A DNA stretch of 64,000 nucleotides from Dastarcus helophoroides (GCA_028583605.1 CM053328.1:29051578-29115577); one strand, 5' to 3'; shown: positions 10,989-20,554, counted from the first letter of the stretch. Notes: a model not told the origin generated them from the letters alone. Program-made: numbers and translations.

Positions 10989-13900
10989 TCAGTTCCAATC
11001 AGTCACTTCGCCACTAAATTTGCATAGTCTGTTCAGGTGTACCACTTTCATTTTACTCCTGGAGCTACGCTGGATCCTGTATACCAAGTCGTTGATCCTC
11101 TTCAGCACTTTGTACGGCCCTTCCCAAGATGGCGTAAACTTTGGCGAAACTCCTTTCTTTCGCTGAGGGTTGTATAGCCATACCAACTCGCCCTCACTGA
11201 AACCACCATGATTGGCATTCACATCATACCTGGCCTTCATCCGGTCCGTCGCCAAGTTGATCTTCGTTCGCACCAGAGCATGCGTCTCCAGTATCGCTTC
11301 CCTCAAGTCATCTACGAAACCCATCGTTTCCCTGGGGACCTCCCTTGGTGATCCAAACACCAAATCACACGGAAGCCGCAGTTCCCTCCCGAAGATCACT
11401 TTTGCCGGAGTCTGACTTGTAGTTTCATGAGTTGCCGCGCGATAAGCCATCAGAAACAGTGGTAGATGTCGGTCCCAGTCGGTCTGATGTTTGGAAACGA
11501 CCTTCGAAAGATGTTCCTCTAAGGTCCTGTTAAATCTCTCCACCATTCCGTCAGACTGTGGATGAAGAGGTGTTGTTCGAGTTTTCCTTATTCCAAAAAG
11601 ACGACACACCTCTTGGAAAACCCCCGATTCAAAGTTCCTTCCCTGGTCCGAGTGTAGTTCCAAGGGAACACCAAATCGACAGATGAAGTTGTCCACAAGA
11701 ACCCTTGCGACTGTGGTGGCTTCCTGGTTCGGGATGGCATAAGCTTCAGGCCATTTACTGAAATAATCCATGGCCACCAGGATGTACTTGTTTCCAACGT
11801 CTGAAGCTGGGAATGGTCCTGCCACATCGACTGCAATTCTTTCAAATGGAGCTCCCACATTATATTGCTTCAGGGCCCCTTTGGTTCTCGTACGGGGACC
11901 CTTGGATGCAGCACAGGTGACACATTTCCGACACCACCGCTCGACGTCCTCCCTGCAGTTGACCCAATAGAACCGTTTTCGAACCTTCTCCAGGGTCTTG
12001 TTCATCCCTAAGTGTCCACCTGAGGTCCCATTGTGCACCTCCCACAAGACCTGTGGAATCTTCTCCTGAGGCACTACCAACTGCAAGTTGACACGCTTTC
12101 CATCCGCGCTTTCCCATGCTCTCTTCAGTACCCCGTCCTCGACCTGGAGGGATTCCCATTGAGCCCACAAATTCTTAAGAGCTGGACTTCTGTCGGAAAC
12201 TTCTTGCCATTCCGGTCTGTCTCCAGCTTCTTTCCATTCCAATATGGGTCCGATATCAGCGTCGCTCCTCTGTAGCTTCCGAAGACCTTCAACAGTCCAT
12301 TCGTCTTCTGGCTGGACAGAAGTGACCCTTATATCCACCATGTCCTCATGGTCCTCAACTCGTTTGCAGTGTTTGCAATCACCACAAGGTCTTCTGGACA
12401 AAGCGCCAGCGTTGTTATGCTGTCGTCCCGGTCGATGATGCACCTTGAAGTGATACTGCTGAAGCCTTTCTAACCATCTAGCCGTCTGTCCCTCCGCGTT
12501 CTTCATTCGGAGTAACCAAGAAAGTGCCGAATGATCTGTCCTGATAAGGAATTCTTGCCCATATAAATACTTGTGAAAGTGTTCCACGGCCTTCACTATC
12601 GCAAGTAGTTCCTTCCTGGTGGTGCAATAGTTCCTCTCCGGCTTCGTCAGGATCTTGCTGTAATACTCGATTACTCTTTCTTCACCGCCTTGAACTTGGG
12701 ACAGCACAGCCCCAATGCCGACGTTACTGGCATCAGTGTCTAACACGAACTTCCCATTCTGCTGAGGATACGCCAAGATAGGGCTTGTACACAAGGCGGA
12801 CTTCAATTTTCGGAAAGCAGTATCACAGTCTGGAGTCCAGACGTACGGCCTTCTTCCTCCCGTTAGTCGGTGCAACGGAGCAGCGATGATGGCGAAACCT
12901 TTCACAAATCTTTTCTTATAGGTGCATAACCCAAGGAACTTCCTTAACTCCTGTTTATCTTTGGGTCTTGGCCAGTCACGGATTGTTTGAGTATCGCGTG
13001 CTACAGTAACCTTGACTCCTGTGTCCACTGTTGCCTGCAGATTTCTTCCATTCCCGCTGGCTTCCACCACCAAACCCTCTTTGGTCCTTTTTATCTGTTT
13101 GATGGGAAGAATTCTGGGGACTGGTTTCTTCACATTAGTTAGTGAGTTCTCTTTCTCGCCATTTTGTCTTCTTACTGTGGGGCTTGTCGACTTCTTGGGG
13201 GTTGACCTGCAATCCTTCTTGATGTGTCCCGGTTTGCCACAGCCGTAACATGTTATGCTTCTGCTGGAACTGCCTTTAAGAGTTCCTACCAATTCTTGGA
13301 TACTCGCGTCAATTCTGTGGATGTTAGCACTCAGGTTCGCGTTCATTTCCTTCATGTTAGCGTTAATGTTTCCAAAATTAGGGCCATTCGCGACCTCTTC
13401 GATGTCGGCCTTCCTTACCCTCCGTGACGCCTCTGACTCCGAAACCCTGTAAGCAGCTTCTATCTCCAAAGCTCTAATCAGTGCCTCTCGCGATGTTCGG
13501 AAGTTTGACAAGCGCATCACTCCCTGGACTTCTGAGTCTCTTATTCCTTCTATGAAAATTCTAACTGCGTGGAGTTCCAGAAAGTCGGTTCGTGCTGTTG
13601 GATAGGCAATGTACGCCAATCTTCTAACGTCAGCCTCGAATTCTTGCAGCGTTTCTCCACTTTTCTGTCTTCTTACTAGCAGCTGCGACTGGACAACTTG
13701 CTGCAAATGTTGGTCCCCAAATCTCAGCTCTAAAGCCCTAACTAGATCTTCATAATTGGCTTGTTCTTGATCCGATAGAGTTCGGAGTAATTCCAGAGCA
13801 TCTCCGCGCAGGGATACCACTAATGAGGTTGCCTTTGCTTCCTCCGTCCACTGATTGGCCTTAGCAGCAGCTTCGAACTGTTTTCTGTAGGTGTGGAAGG

Positions 13901-14588
13901 ATGTTTTTCCGTCATAGGTTGGAGGTTTTACCTTTTGGGAAGAACTAGCAGGTACACTTTCGGATTCATGTTGTGTGCTTTGTCCACTTAGCAACTTTTT
14001 CATGTTATTTTTTATGTTGCTGATCTCCCTCTTTGTTGCATTTTCCAAATCGAGAAGCTTGCTGTTGAATTTTTCTTTTACTTCCCCAATTTCTTCTCTA
14101 ACTTCGCCAATCTCTTCTTGCATTTCTTCTCGCATTCCTGTAATTTGTTCTTTCATTTCTCCTTTCATTCCTGTAATTTGTTCTTTCATTTCCTCTCTCA
14201 TTTTTGCAGCGTCTACTCCCATTTTTTCTGTTATATTTGCTAATAGACTATGCAATTCTTGTTTTTCTGCATTCCTTTTCTGATCTTCTTCTTGTTTTTC
14301 TTGTCGTCTTCGTTCTTCATCTTGTCGTCTTCGTTCTTCCTCCTGTTCTTTTTCTTGTCGTCTTCGTTCTTCATCTTGTCGTCTTCGTTCTTCCTCCTGT
14401 TCTTTTTCTTGTCGTCTTTGTTCTTTCTTCTGTTCTTTTTCTTGTCGTCTTCTTTCTTCCTCCTGTTCTTTTTCTTGTCGTCTTCTCTCTTCATCTTGTC
14501 GCCTTCGTTCTTCATCGTGTTCTTTAAACATTGCGAATAACGCTTGCATTTGTTGTTCCATTTTGGCCGATTTTAATCTCGTATCCAT
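10989..14588 (-). CDS. Gag-RNase H-integrase fusion polyprotein of a Gypsy element
   Basis: The ORF has 1,199 codons. Residues 24-105 are a highly charged EERRRQ/EKEQ repeat coiled coil, and a second heptad region follows to about 200. A retrotransposon Gag domain spans about 230-390 and a CCHC zinc knuckle sits at C447, C450, H455, C460. The aspartic protease starts with VDTG (521-524) but after about nine residues the sequence jumps to the end of RT (TIRDWPRPK, FLGLC at 551-555). The whole RT palm including the YxDD motif is gone, with the frame kept. RNase H follows (FVLDTDAS at 614-621, KEL at 659-661, TDHSAL at 684-689), but the usual ADALSR reads AGALSR (727-732), losing one catalytic Asp. 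Integrase looks complete: H852, H859, C889, C892, and D921, D981, E1017 (DD35E), then a GPYKV module near 1157. Confidence 0.9.
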   Translation of the reverse strand: MDTRLKSAKMEQQMQALFAMFKEHDEERRRQDEERRRQEKEQEEERRRQEKEQKKEQRRQEKEQEEERRRQDEERRRQEKEQEEERRRQDEERRRQEKQEEDQKRNAEKQELHSLLANITEKMGVDAAKMREEMKEQITGMKGEMKEQITGMREEMQEEIGEVREEIGEVKEKFNSKLLDLENATKREISNIKNNMKKLLSGQSTQHESESVPASSSQKVKPPTYDGKTSFHTYRKQFEAAAKANQWTEEAKATSLVVSLRGDALELLRTLSDQEQANYEDLVRALELRFGDQHLQQVVQSQLLVRRQKSGETLQEFEADVRRLAYIAYPTARTDFLELHAVRIFIEGIRDSEVQGVMRLSNFRTSREALIRALEIEAAYRVSESEASRRVRKADIEEVANGPNFGNINANMKEMNANLSANIHRIDASIQELVGTLKGSSSRSITCYGCGKPGHIKKDCRSTPKKSTSPTVRRQNGEKENSLTNVKKPVPRILPIKQIKRTKEGLVVEASGNGRNLQATVDTGVKVTVARDTQTIRDWPRPKDKQELRKFLGLCTYKKRFVKGFAIIAAPLHRLTGGRRPYVWTPDCDTAFRKLKSALCTSPILAYPQQNGKFVLDTDASNVGIGAVLSQVQGGEERVIEYYSKILTKPERNYCTTRKELLAIVKAVEHFHKYLYGQEFLIRTDHSALSWLLRMKNAEGQTARWLERLQQYHFKVHHRPGRQHNNAGALSRRPCGDCKHCKRVEDHEDMVDIRVTSVQPEDEWTVEGLRKLQRSDADIGPILEWKEAGDRPEWQEVSDRSPALKNLWAQWESLQVEDGVLKRAWESADGKRVNLQLVVPQEKIPQVLWEVHNGTSGGHLGMNKTLEKVRKRFYWVNCREDVERWCRKCVTCAASKGPRTRTKGALKQYNVGAPFERIAVDVAGPFPASDVGNKYILVAMDYFSKWPEAYAIPNQEATTVARVLVDNFICRFGVPLELHSDQGRNFESGVFQEVCRLFGIRKTRTTPLHPQSDGMVERFNRTLEEHLSKVVSKHQTDWDRHLPLFLMAYRAATHETTSQTPAKVIFGRELRLPCDLVFGSPREVPRETMGFVDDLREAILETHALVRTKINLATDRMKARYDVNANHGGFSEGELVWLYNPQRKKGVSPKFTPSWEGPYKVLKRINDLVYRIQRSSRSKMKVVHLNRLCKFSGEVTDWN
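12975..13020 (-). other. Deletion junction between protease and RT C-terminus
   Basis: Around residues 528-536 (VARDTQTIRDW) the ORF passes from protease to the last part of RT. In related Gypsy elements these points are usually some 400 codons apart, so roughly 1.2 kb or more is missing. The join is in frame. The exact breakpoint cannot be fixed without an intact relative. Confidence 0.75.
14240..14530 (-). repeat. Minisatellite-like repeats in gag
   Basis: Imperfect units built from TCTTGTCGTCTTCGTTCTTC (plus strand) encode repeated (D/E)EERRRQ and EKEQ modules. They form the N-terminal coiled coil of Gag. Long frames on the opposite strand and other frames here are shadows of this repeat. 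Confidence 0.8.
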
Positions 14589-14724
14589 AAAGCGTATTTA
14601 AATGTTCACGAATTTATTTGACGCGCCTCGTATAACTATTTAACAGTTTAAAAGGTCCGAGATAACGTCAACTACGACACCTGGCACGAATTTTTTTCGA
14701 GTAATAAAGCACAATCCACGAACA

Positions 14725-14742
14725 ATTCCGCTTCTGACACCA
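14725..14742 (-). other. Primer-binding site of the Gypsy element
   Basis: The plus strand reads ATTCCGCTTCTGACACCA, ending in CCA two bases from the 5' LTR. The minus strand therefore begins TGGTGTCAGAAG, the complement of a tRNA 3' end. CTTCTGACACCA resembles insect tRNA-Leu; the tRNA identity is from memory. Confidence 0.7.
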
Positions 14743-14744
14743 AA

Positions 14745-15110
14745 TGTTACGTGCGTTATCGGTTCGAATTGATACACGTGATGGATTTATTCCCACTTTA
14801 TTACTGAACTCAACTTGAATCACCACAATTTACAATTAACTCACTTCTACTAACTTACTAATTGCACTGATTCTAACTGACTGACTCGAGGGAAAACTGA
14901 CCGCCTTTTTATAGTTTCGGCCCGCGTTCTTCCAGAATTTTCGGCAGATAAGGCTTATCGAATGCCGAAATTTCTGGAACGCTTATCTGCCGTTTGTTTC
15001 GTTATCGCGGCCGCTTTCCCCTTATCAGAACCTTCTAGAAACCTTTTTTTATTTACTAAATTCTACAATTCTATCCTAAATCTTATTTCATCTATTTACA
15101 TTGCGTTACA
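14745..15110 (-). repeat. 5' LTR of the Gypsy element
   Basis: 366 bp, the same sequence as 10593-10958. It contains the heat-shock element pair at 14930-14942 and 14967-14979. As the transcribed LTR it would drive the element leftward. Confidence 0.9.
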
Positions 15111-15114
15111 ATAT

Positions 15115-17060
15115 TCAGTAGTTGCTTGACACAGTGCAATCCCGAACGAATCTCCTACTGAGTCTGACCATCATAATTTAGTAATCATGTTGGATTCAGC
15201 AGTTTACCAAAAAAAGAGTGATTTCTTCAAGTGAAGATGTATAAGTTTAGTGTGATACTTTTGCTCAACGTTCATCTTATTCGACCAATGGCTTTATTTT
15301 GCTTTCATCGATCTAGGAAATCCCAGGATTGGGAAAGTGAAACTTGTAATGAATTTTGTGATTTATGGATGACAATGTCATTATTGTAAGCATTGTGACT
15401 GTAAGTTTTACTCAATTGTCATCAAATGTTCACAAGTTGGATGCTCTCCTCCCCTCATGGAAACAGAATATGCTGAAAATGCACGAATTGGTTATCTGTC
15501 TTCAACCTGTAAAATACCCAGAACTTGAGCATACGGCGCCTTTTTTTAAAAAAGAAGTATAATATTTCCAGCTGACAAATGAATATCTTACATGCAAATG
15601 AGTTCAAAAAGTATTAAAACGAGTAACCAAAATACATTAGGACTTTTTCCACATGAAACTGTAGCAGGTATTCTCTTATAAAATGTAGGCTTATGTCATG
15701 AGTTATATAGTGAGTCATTTGATACATTTCCAAATTAGATTATCTCCATCCCAGAAACTGTGTGAAAATTTAAGATGCTTTTGTAGGATGCATGTTTACT
15801 CCAATATTGAGCTATAAATTTAAGGTTTCCTAGCTAATACAATGAATTTTCAACAGCGTAAGCATAAATTACAAAGCCCTATTGGCATTTATTAGGTCAT
15901 TATATTACATGTAGATATTTTTAATATCAAAATTGCGATAAATGATAAATATGCTTTCACCAATTTAAAATTTATCGCTCCCCTTTCTCAAGTTGCTTCT
16001 TGTATTAAATATTGGACTATAAATTTCCCCTTTCAACAAGACAGTCAATAATGACAAGATATTGAAAAGGCTTTTACTTAAGAAAATTAAATCCTCCGTT
16101 AATGGAATGCCTTTGCAATCCTCTACAGGGTTTTTATATTTCCGGAAATATCAAGTATAGAGCTGTTTAGTCTGCTAATTTTACTGAGGAATCGCTGATT
16201 GTTCTAGAAAAATCGGTTGACGAAAACGGGGCAATTGTATCTGGTTTATCAATGTATTGACTTAAATTTCCGAAATGATTAGCTCTTTTTGAAAAAAGGG
16301 GCGGTCATATTTTATACGGCACGGCAAGTTTTATCCAATCCATTTTATGATACAGAAAGTTAAAATCGTAAGGTTAAATTTAATCTGAAGTTGGGCGTTT
16401 TCAGGAAGATACTCTCTCGAGTATTGGATTAATAAAGCACTAATATTACAGTCACGCTTACTTTCTAACTTCTCATGACAATTTTATTAGTAGCGGGATA
16501 TCGTACATTTTCTAAGTTGGTTGTAGAACCATTTCTTCTCCACATTCTGTCAATTAATGCAGCATCGACATTGGTTTTCAAAATACACTCAGAGGCAAAT
16601 TGAGAAAATAAATCACTTTAAATAAGCTCCAGTTACCTCTCACAATGAAATTAACTGCTAATTGGTTTTGTAATAGCTACCAACCGATTCGCGAAGTGTG
16701 TTGCAAAAGGCATTATCATAAAATGATGTCAGACTTTGAATGTGTATTTAATATTAGTTACATTAATGAATGATAAGCTTCTGTTAATGAAGTCTGGGTA
16801 ATGGAAAACTTGCGTCCAGGGAAACCATCGTTAAAAAGGAGCTGAAAGAGATGAGCATATTTTAAAAATATATATAAACTTCCGCTTATGTTTACCTTAT
16901 TTCGTTTTCTCTTGCAATATACAAAACACCAAATAACTGAACGAGTGAAACCATGTGTTGTTATATTGCTTAATTGGGGTTTTACAAAGAAAACAATTCC
17001 CTTGTTTTGTAGATTTAGGTTACTGGATTATTTGTGAAGTAAAATTTTAAATAAATTTTG
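15115..17060. other. Unassigned intergenic sequence
   Basis: No gene or element was recognised in about 1.9 kb. Composition is AT-rich without the quasi-periodic TCGA pattern. Confidence 0.4.
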
Positions 17061-17064
17061 ATAT

Positions 17065-17401
17065 TGTAACGCAATGTAAATAGATGGAATAGAATTTAGA
17101 ATAGAATTTAGTGCATAAGAAAAGTTTCTAGAATGATCTGATAAGGGGAAAGCGACCGCGATAACGAAGCAAACGGCAGATAAGCGTTCCCGAAATTTCG
17201 GTAATCGATTAGCCTTATCTGCCGGATTGTTCTAGAACCTGGATCCAAAACTATATAAGGCGGTCAGCTTTCCCTCGAGTAAGTTAGAATCAGTGTAATG
17301 AGTGAGTTAGTAGAAGTCAATAAAGTGAGTTAATTGTTCAATTGTGGTGATCCAAGTTTAGTTTAGTAATAAAGTGGGTATTATTTTCAATTCACGTAAC
17401 A
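17065..17401 (+). mobile_element. Solo LTR related to the Gypsy element, opposite orientation
   Basis: The LTR starts TGTAACGCAATGTAAATAGA and ends TTCACGTAACA, flanked by ATAT (17061-17064 and 17402-17405). It aligns along its length with the intact element's LTR but carries many substitutions and indels. It keeps TTCCCGAAATTTC, a perfect three-pentamer heat-shock element, plus TTCTAGAA dyads, a TATA box (CTATATAAGGCGG) and AATAAA signals. No internal sequence remains. Confidence 0.85.
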
Positions 17402-17815
17402 ATATTTAAAATTCATCAATCACCAAAATAATGATTCTAACACACCTGTGTTTTGTAATAAATTTGCAAGTAAGATTGTATTTCTTTAGTAACATTACTA
17501 TCTCTCAATAATTAGGCAATGACAAGCAAAAATGGAAACTAATAGTTTCATCTTCATCTAAACCTAATTGAAAATAAGATTGTATTTCCTTAGTATACTA
17601 TAATTACGCAAAAAATATAGGCAATACCAAATAAAAATGGGAAAAAAATTGATAGAGTTATTTTCATCTGCGGAGGTTTTTTTAACCTTTTTGTAGTTGC
17701 AGACCACTTTTAAAATTTCAGGAACACCACAAATTCCTTTCCATGGGTGTAGGCAAAGCTTCATTCGGGGGGGAGGCAGCAATCTATTTTTTTGTGAAAC
17801 GGTTTGATCATTTCA
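17402..17815. other. Unassigned sequence
   Basis: Nothing beyond short AT-rich frames was seen; a 72-codon minus-strand frame is not protein-like. Confidence 0.35.
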
Positions 17816-17819
17816 ACCT

Positions 17820-17937
17820 GCCATCTTCAGAGGAATTCCCTAAAGATGATAGCATACCTATCGAAATGCCTTAAAGCAGGTTTTGTTGTGTGATTTAATT
17901 TTTCTTGTTTTCAGGGAACAAGATTTGTATATCAACG
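17820..17937 (+). repeat. Diverged foldback/Penelope-type repeat
   Basis: Degenerate copy: CATCTTCAGAGGAATTCCCT, then AAAGATGATAGCATACCTATCGA, AGCAGGTTTTGTTGTG, TTTCTTGTTTTCAGGGAACA and AGATTTGTATATCAA. The right arm is recognisable, the left arm is nearly lost. Confidence 0.5.
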
Positions 17938-18489
17938 GTATTTTTGGAAAATTGATGGGCCAAAAAAGCAAACCAGAAAACCTTTCAGCAGTTAACTACA
18001 TGAATTCAAGAACCAAGTTTCCAGATTAAAGCCAAAATTTTAAAAAAAGCCATACTTTGGAAAAAAAGGCAGAAAAATTGAATTTAAAAGAAAATCGAGT
18101 CTTGAAAATCTTCAAAAAATGTCGAAACTTTTAAAAGTCGAATGTAGTGGAAAAGGTCGCAATTTTCAGAATAAGTTACTTTTAGAGGCTAAAAAAACCA
18201 TTTCTATCTCAACATTTTCACTTTATATTTAAATTCCCTAAAATCATTATTATTAAAACTTTTTGATTTTTATTAAAGCTTCAATCCAATTGTGGAAAAA
18301 AGTATAAATTTCAAAAAACTCAAAATTTGAGGAAGCTCATTTTTAAGCAGAATTGTCCAGGAACATAAACTTTAAGGTAACATCGAAATTTCAAGAATAA
18401 AACCAATTTTGAGACAAATTGTATCAAAATTTTTTATGTCAATGAAAGGTGGACACCTTAATTTGAACTCCTCTTGTTTTGAATCATCC

Positions 18490-19046
18490 AGTTCTTGGAA
18501 TTTTATTGCCACTATAATACGTCCAAGACTCCCACGGTCTTATAAATTTTAAGACATCTTCAGACTTTAAAAAGTGCCACGAACTCTTGCCGTTCATCCT
18601 AAGTTAGCTAATCCCATATTGTCACCGCATCGTCCAAATCTACGCCAGCCAGTCTATCAGCTAAATCCGAATATTCATTATCGTCAGAATCCGACTCGTT
18701 TACAGCCAATGCAAACTTTTCGTCATCAAAATCAAAATCTTCCACATCGCTTTGAGCTCCCCCCGTCGAATCAAACAAAACCAGGTTATTCTCGTGATAT
18801 TTTTTTTAATATATCCAACATCTTTTTCCTATGAGTTGGGTTGTTATCATCGAGTTTCATTTCTTCCATGATGCATTCTCTATAGAATTTCTCTGAACAT
18901 TTCCAGTAAGCCTCCGATTAGTAGCAAGACAAGGAACAATATAGAACGTTTTATTTCAGATAGCAATATTTAGCCAAGGAATTTTTGCACAATTTACAAG
19001 TACTTTGTTCGTTCAATTCGATAATTTTTGCGGAACACATTTTAAT
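18490..19046 (-). pseudogene. ZNHIT2: ZNHIT2-like (zinc finger HIT protein) pseudogene
   Basis: On the minus strand, with two or three frame breaks, the sequence reads STCKLCKNSLAKY, then NVLYCSLSCY-SEA, CSEKFYRECIMEEMKLD, KKMLDILKKIS, an acidic linker, LADRLAGVDLDDAVTIWD, and DERQEFVALF. This is the order of ZNHIT2: an N-terminal HIT zinc finger, a helical segment, then the LADRLAGLDLDDA-LW box. One Cys pair of the finger is lost to a stop. The next coding stretch, KFIRPWESWTYYSGNKI, lies at 18490-18556. The continuous coding layout suggests a retrocopy or an intron-poor gene fragment. Identification is from memory of the family. Confidence 0.65.
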
Positions 19047-19057
19047 GAACGAAAGAA

Positions 19058-19132
19058 TTAAATGTCTCAAAATTGATAAAACCGTGGGAACCTTGGTGGA
19101 CGTACTATAGTGCCAATAAAATTCAATTTTGA
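19058..19132 (+). pseudogene. Inverted second copy of a ZNHIT2-like coding fragment
   Basis: The plus strand encodes KLIKPWEPWWTYYSANKIQF, close to the minus-strand KFIRPWESWTYYSGNKI at 18490-18556. The two pieces are inverted repeats of about 65 bp, roughly 80 percent alike by eye. They enclose the rest of the pseudogene, so they look like terminal inverted repeats but read as coding sequence. The plus-strand copy better keeps PWEPWW. Confidence 0.6.
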
Positions 19133-20239
19133 GAAAGAAAAAAAATCAAAAAAAAAAGAAACTTTCAGAAGAAGAAAAATATTAACAAAAACAGATTTCG
19201 ACAAACAGACGTTTTTTTAAATGTTCATGAAATTTCGAGAAAAGGGTCAAAACTAGAAAATATTTAAAATTTTCAAGACAAACTCTAATTTTCAGAGAGA
19301 AGAATAGAATTTTGAATATAAAGTTGTAATTTGAAAAAAGAGGAATTTAGACAAGAAAGTTTCGGAAAAAAGTCGAAATTTTCAAAAAATCAAATTTCCC
19401 AAACTTTCGGAAATACTCAAAAATGTGAAAAATTTGAAATAAAATAAATTTTCCGAAGGTAGCATTTTTTGGAAAAAAAGGAGAAATTTTCAGAAAAAAA
19501 AATTAATTGCAATTTCTAAAGATACTTTTTTGGAAATTGTTGCTATTTTATTTATATTTTGATAATATTTAAATTTTGCTTAAGGAGCTGAATTTATACG
19601 AGTTCTTAATCACCTCCTAAAAAGATTCTTCTCAACATTTTAAAAATATTTCTTAACATTTTAATCTAATTTTAAGAAAATACAAAAAGAGCAAGAGAAA
19701 CTTCAAGGAATAGCTAGTTTTAAGGAAAAAAATCAGCATTTCTAGAAACATGGAATACCTCTTTTAAGACAAAAGACAAAAATTGGAAAATTAGGGGAAA
19801 TTTGAGACACAAGTTGAAATTTTCAAAAATTTAAGTATAAAAAGTCCATTTTTGAAAAAAAAAATGTTCAAAATAAATAAAATCTTTACGATAAAACCGA
19901 AACTGCTAAAAAGACGAATTTGAGGATAAGGCGAATTTCAGGAAAAAATAAATAATTTGGATTAAAAAAAGTTAAAATTTTATAAAAAAACGAATTTTAA
20001 GGAAAAAGATTAAAAAACAATCAGAGAGATACTAATACCTACTCCTAAAATGAACCCTTATATACTAAGAATATTCACTTCGTGCATGATCGACCGCATC
20101 CGAACGCGCATGCGCATCTAAACATACACATCGTAGTAACAAAATTCCTTTCTATCAACCTTAACTATTTTTAACAGAGATAAGTGGCATAAAGGCCCAC
20201 CGCAACCCTTCCTAAGGCTCTCTCCAGCCTTATGGATGG

Positions 20240-20512
20240 CTAAGCTTTCACAAGATTTTAAGAGATCGCCTAGTTTTCCCGACGTACTTTTTAGGACAAT
20301 TTTTACATGAAATTTGGTAAATTCTGGACTTTCCCGTTTGCTCCGCGTTATCCTTCAAACTACTTAAAAGCGCACAGGGCGCCACAGGCTTCCTCTCCGT
20401 TTGCGAGCAGGAGGAATGTGGAATACGGCAGGTAAAATGGTGGGTCACCGGCGCAGAATGGAGGGGGCACTCTAAAAGTCGCTCATTCTGAATGCGACGA
20501 TGGCCCATCTAC
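20240..20512 (-). pseudogene. Penelope-like element GIY-YIG endonuclease fragment
   Basis: The minus-strand frame ends KSRIYQISCKNCPKKYVGKT then RRSLKIL before a stop. IYQI-C-NC---YVGKT-RSL is the start of the GIY-YIG nuclease domain at the C-terminus of Penelope-like elements; the G of GIY is R here. The catalytic Arg/Glu/Asn part that should follow is missing. An (AAC)n run lies at the other end (about 20522-20545). It may belong to the same family as the fragment at 3918-4271 but the two do not overlap. Confidence 0.6.
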
Positions 20513-20554
20513 CAGTAAATTAACAACCACAACAACAACAACAACTTCCAATCC

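Larger units (their letters stand above)
10593..15110 (-). mobile_element. Young Gypsy-type LTR retrotransposon, internally deleted
   Basis: A complete insertion of 4,518 bp: two 366-bp LTRs (10593-10958 and 14745-15110) that I read as identical, beginning TGTTACG and ending CGTTACA on plus, with ATAT duplicated outside (10589-10592 and 15111-15114). On the minus strand the order is LTR, primer-binding site (14725-14742), one 1,199-codon ORF, polypurine tract, LTR. The ORF runs from gag straight into RNase H and integrase; most of protease and RT is missing. Matching LTRs imply very recent insertion, so the copy was probably mobilised with help from a complete relative. Confidence 0.9.
17950..20035. 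repeat. Low-complexity block, A-rich polarity, interrupted by a pseudogene
   Basis: A-rich quasi-periodic sequence with recurring AAAAGTCGAAATTTTC-like cores, the reverse complement of the motif in the T-rich blocks. It is interrupted by the ZNHIT2-like segment (18490-19132), whose composition is different. Confidence 0.5.

Noticed and set aside
11212..12438. Several plus-strand and alternative minus-strand frames of 60-120 codons
   Set aside because: They are shadows of the 1,199-codon Gypsy ORF on the minus strand.
14240..14530. CRISPR-like regular repeat array
   Set aside because: Repeats are contiguous, in frame and code for a coiled coil; no spacers.
13975..14540. Long plus-strand frames rich in Leu, Phe and Ser that look like membrane proteins
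   Set aside because: Antisense readings of the repetitive EERRRQ/EKEQ gag segment.
18574..18834. 86-codon plus-strand frame rich in Pro, Asn and Gln
   Set aside because: Antisense of the ZNHIT2-like pseudogene, whose minus-strand motifs are specific.
18490..19132. Terminal inverted repeats of a DNA transposon
   Set aside because: The inverted arms read as coding sequence (PWE-W) contiguous with the ZNHIT2-like frame, and no target duplication was found.
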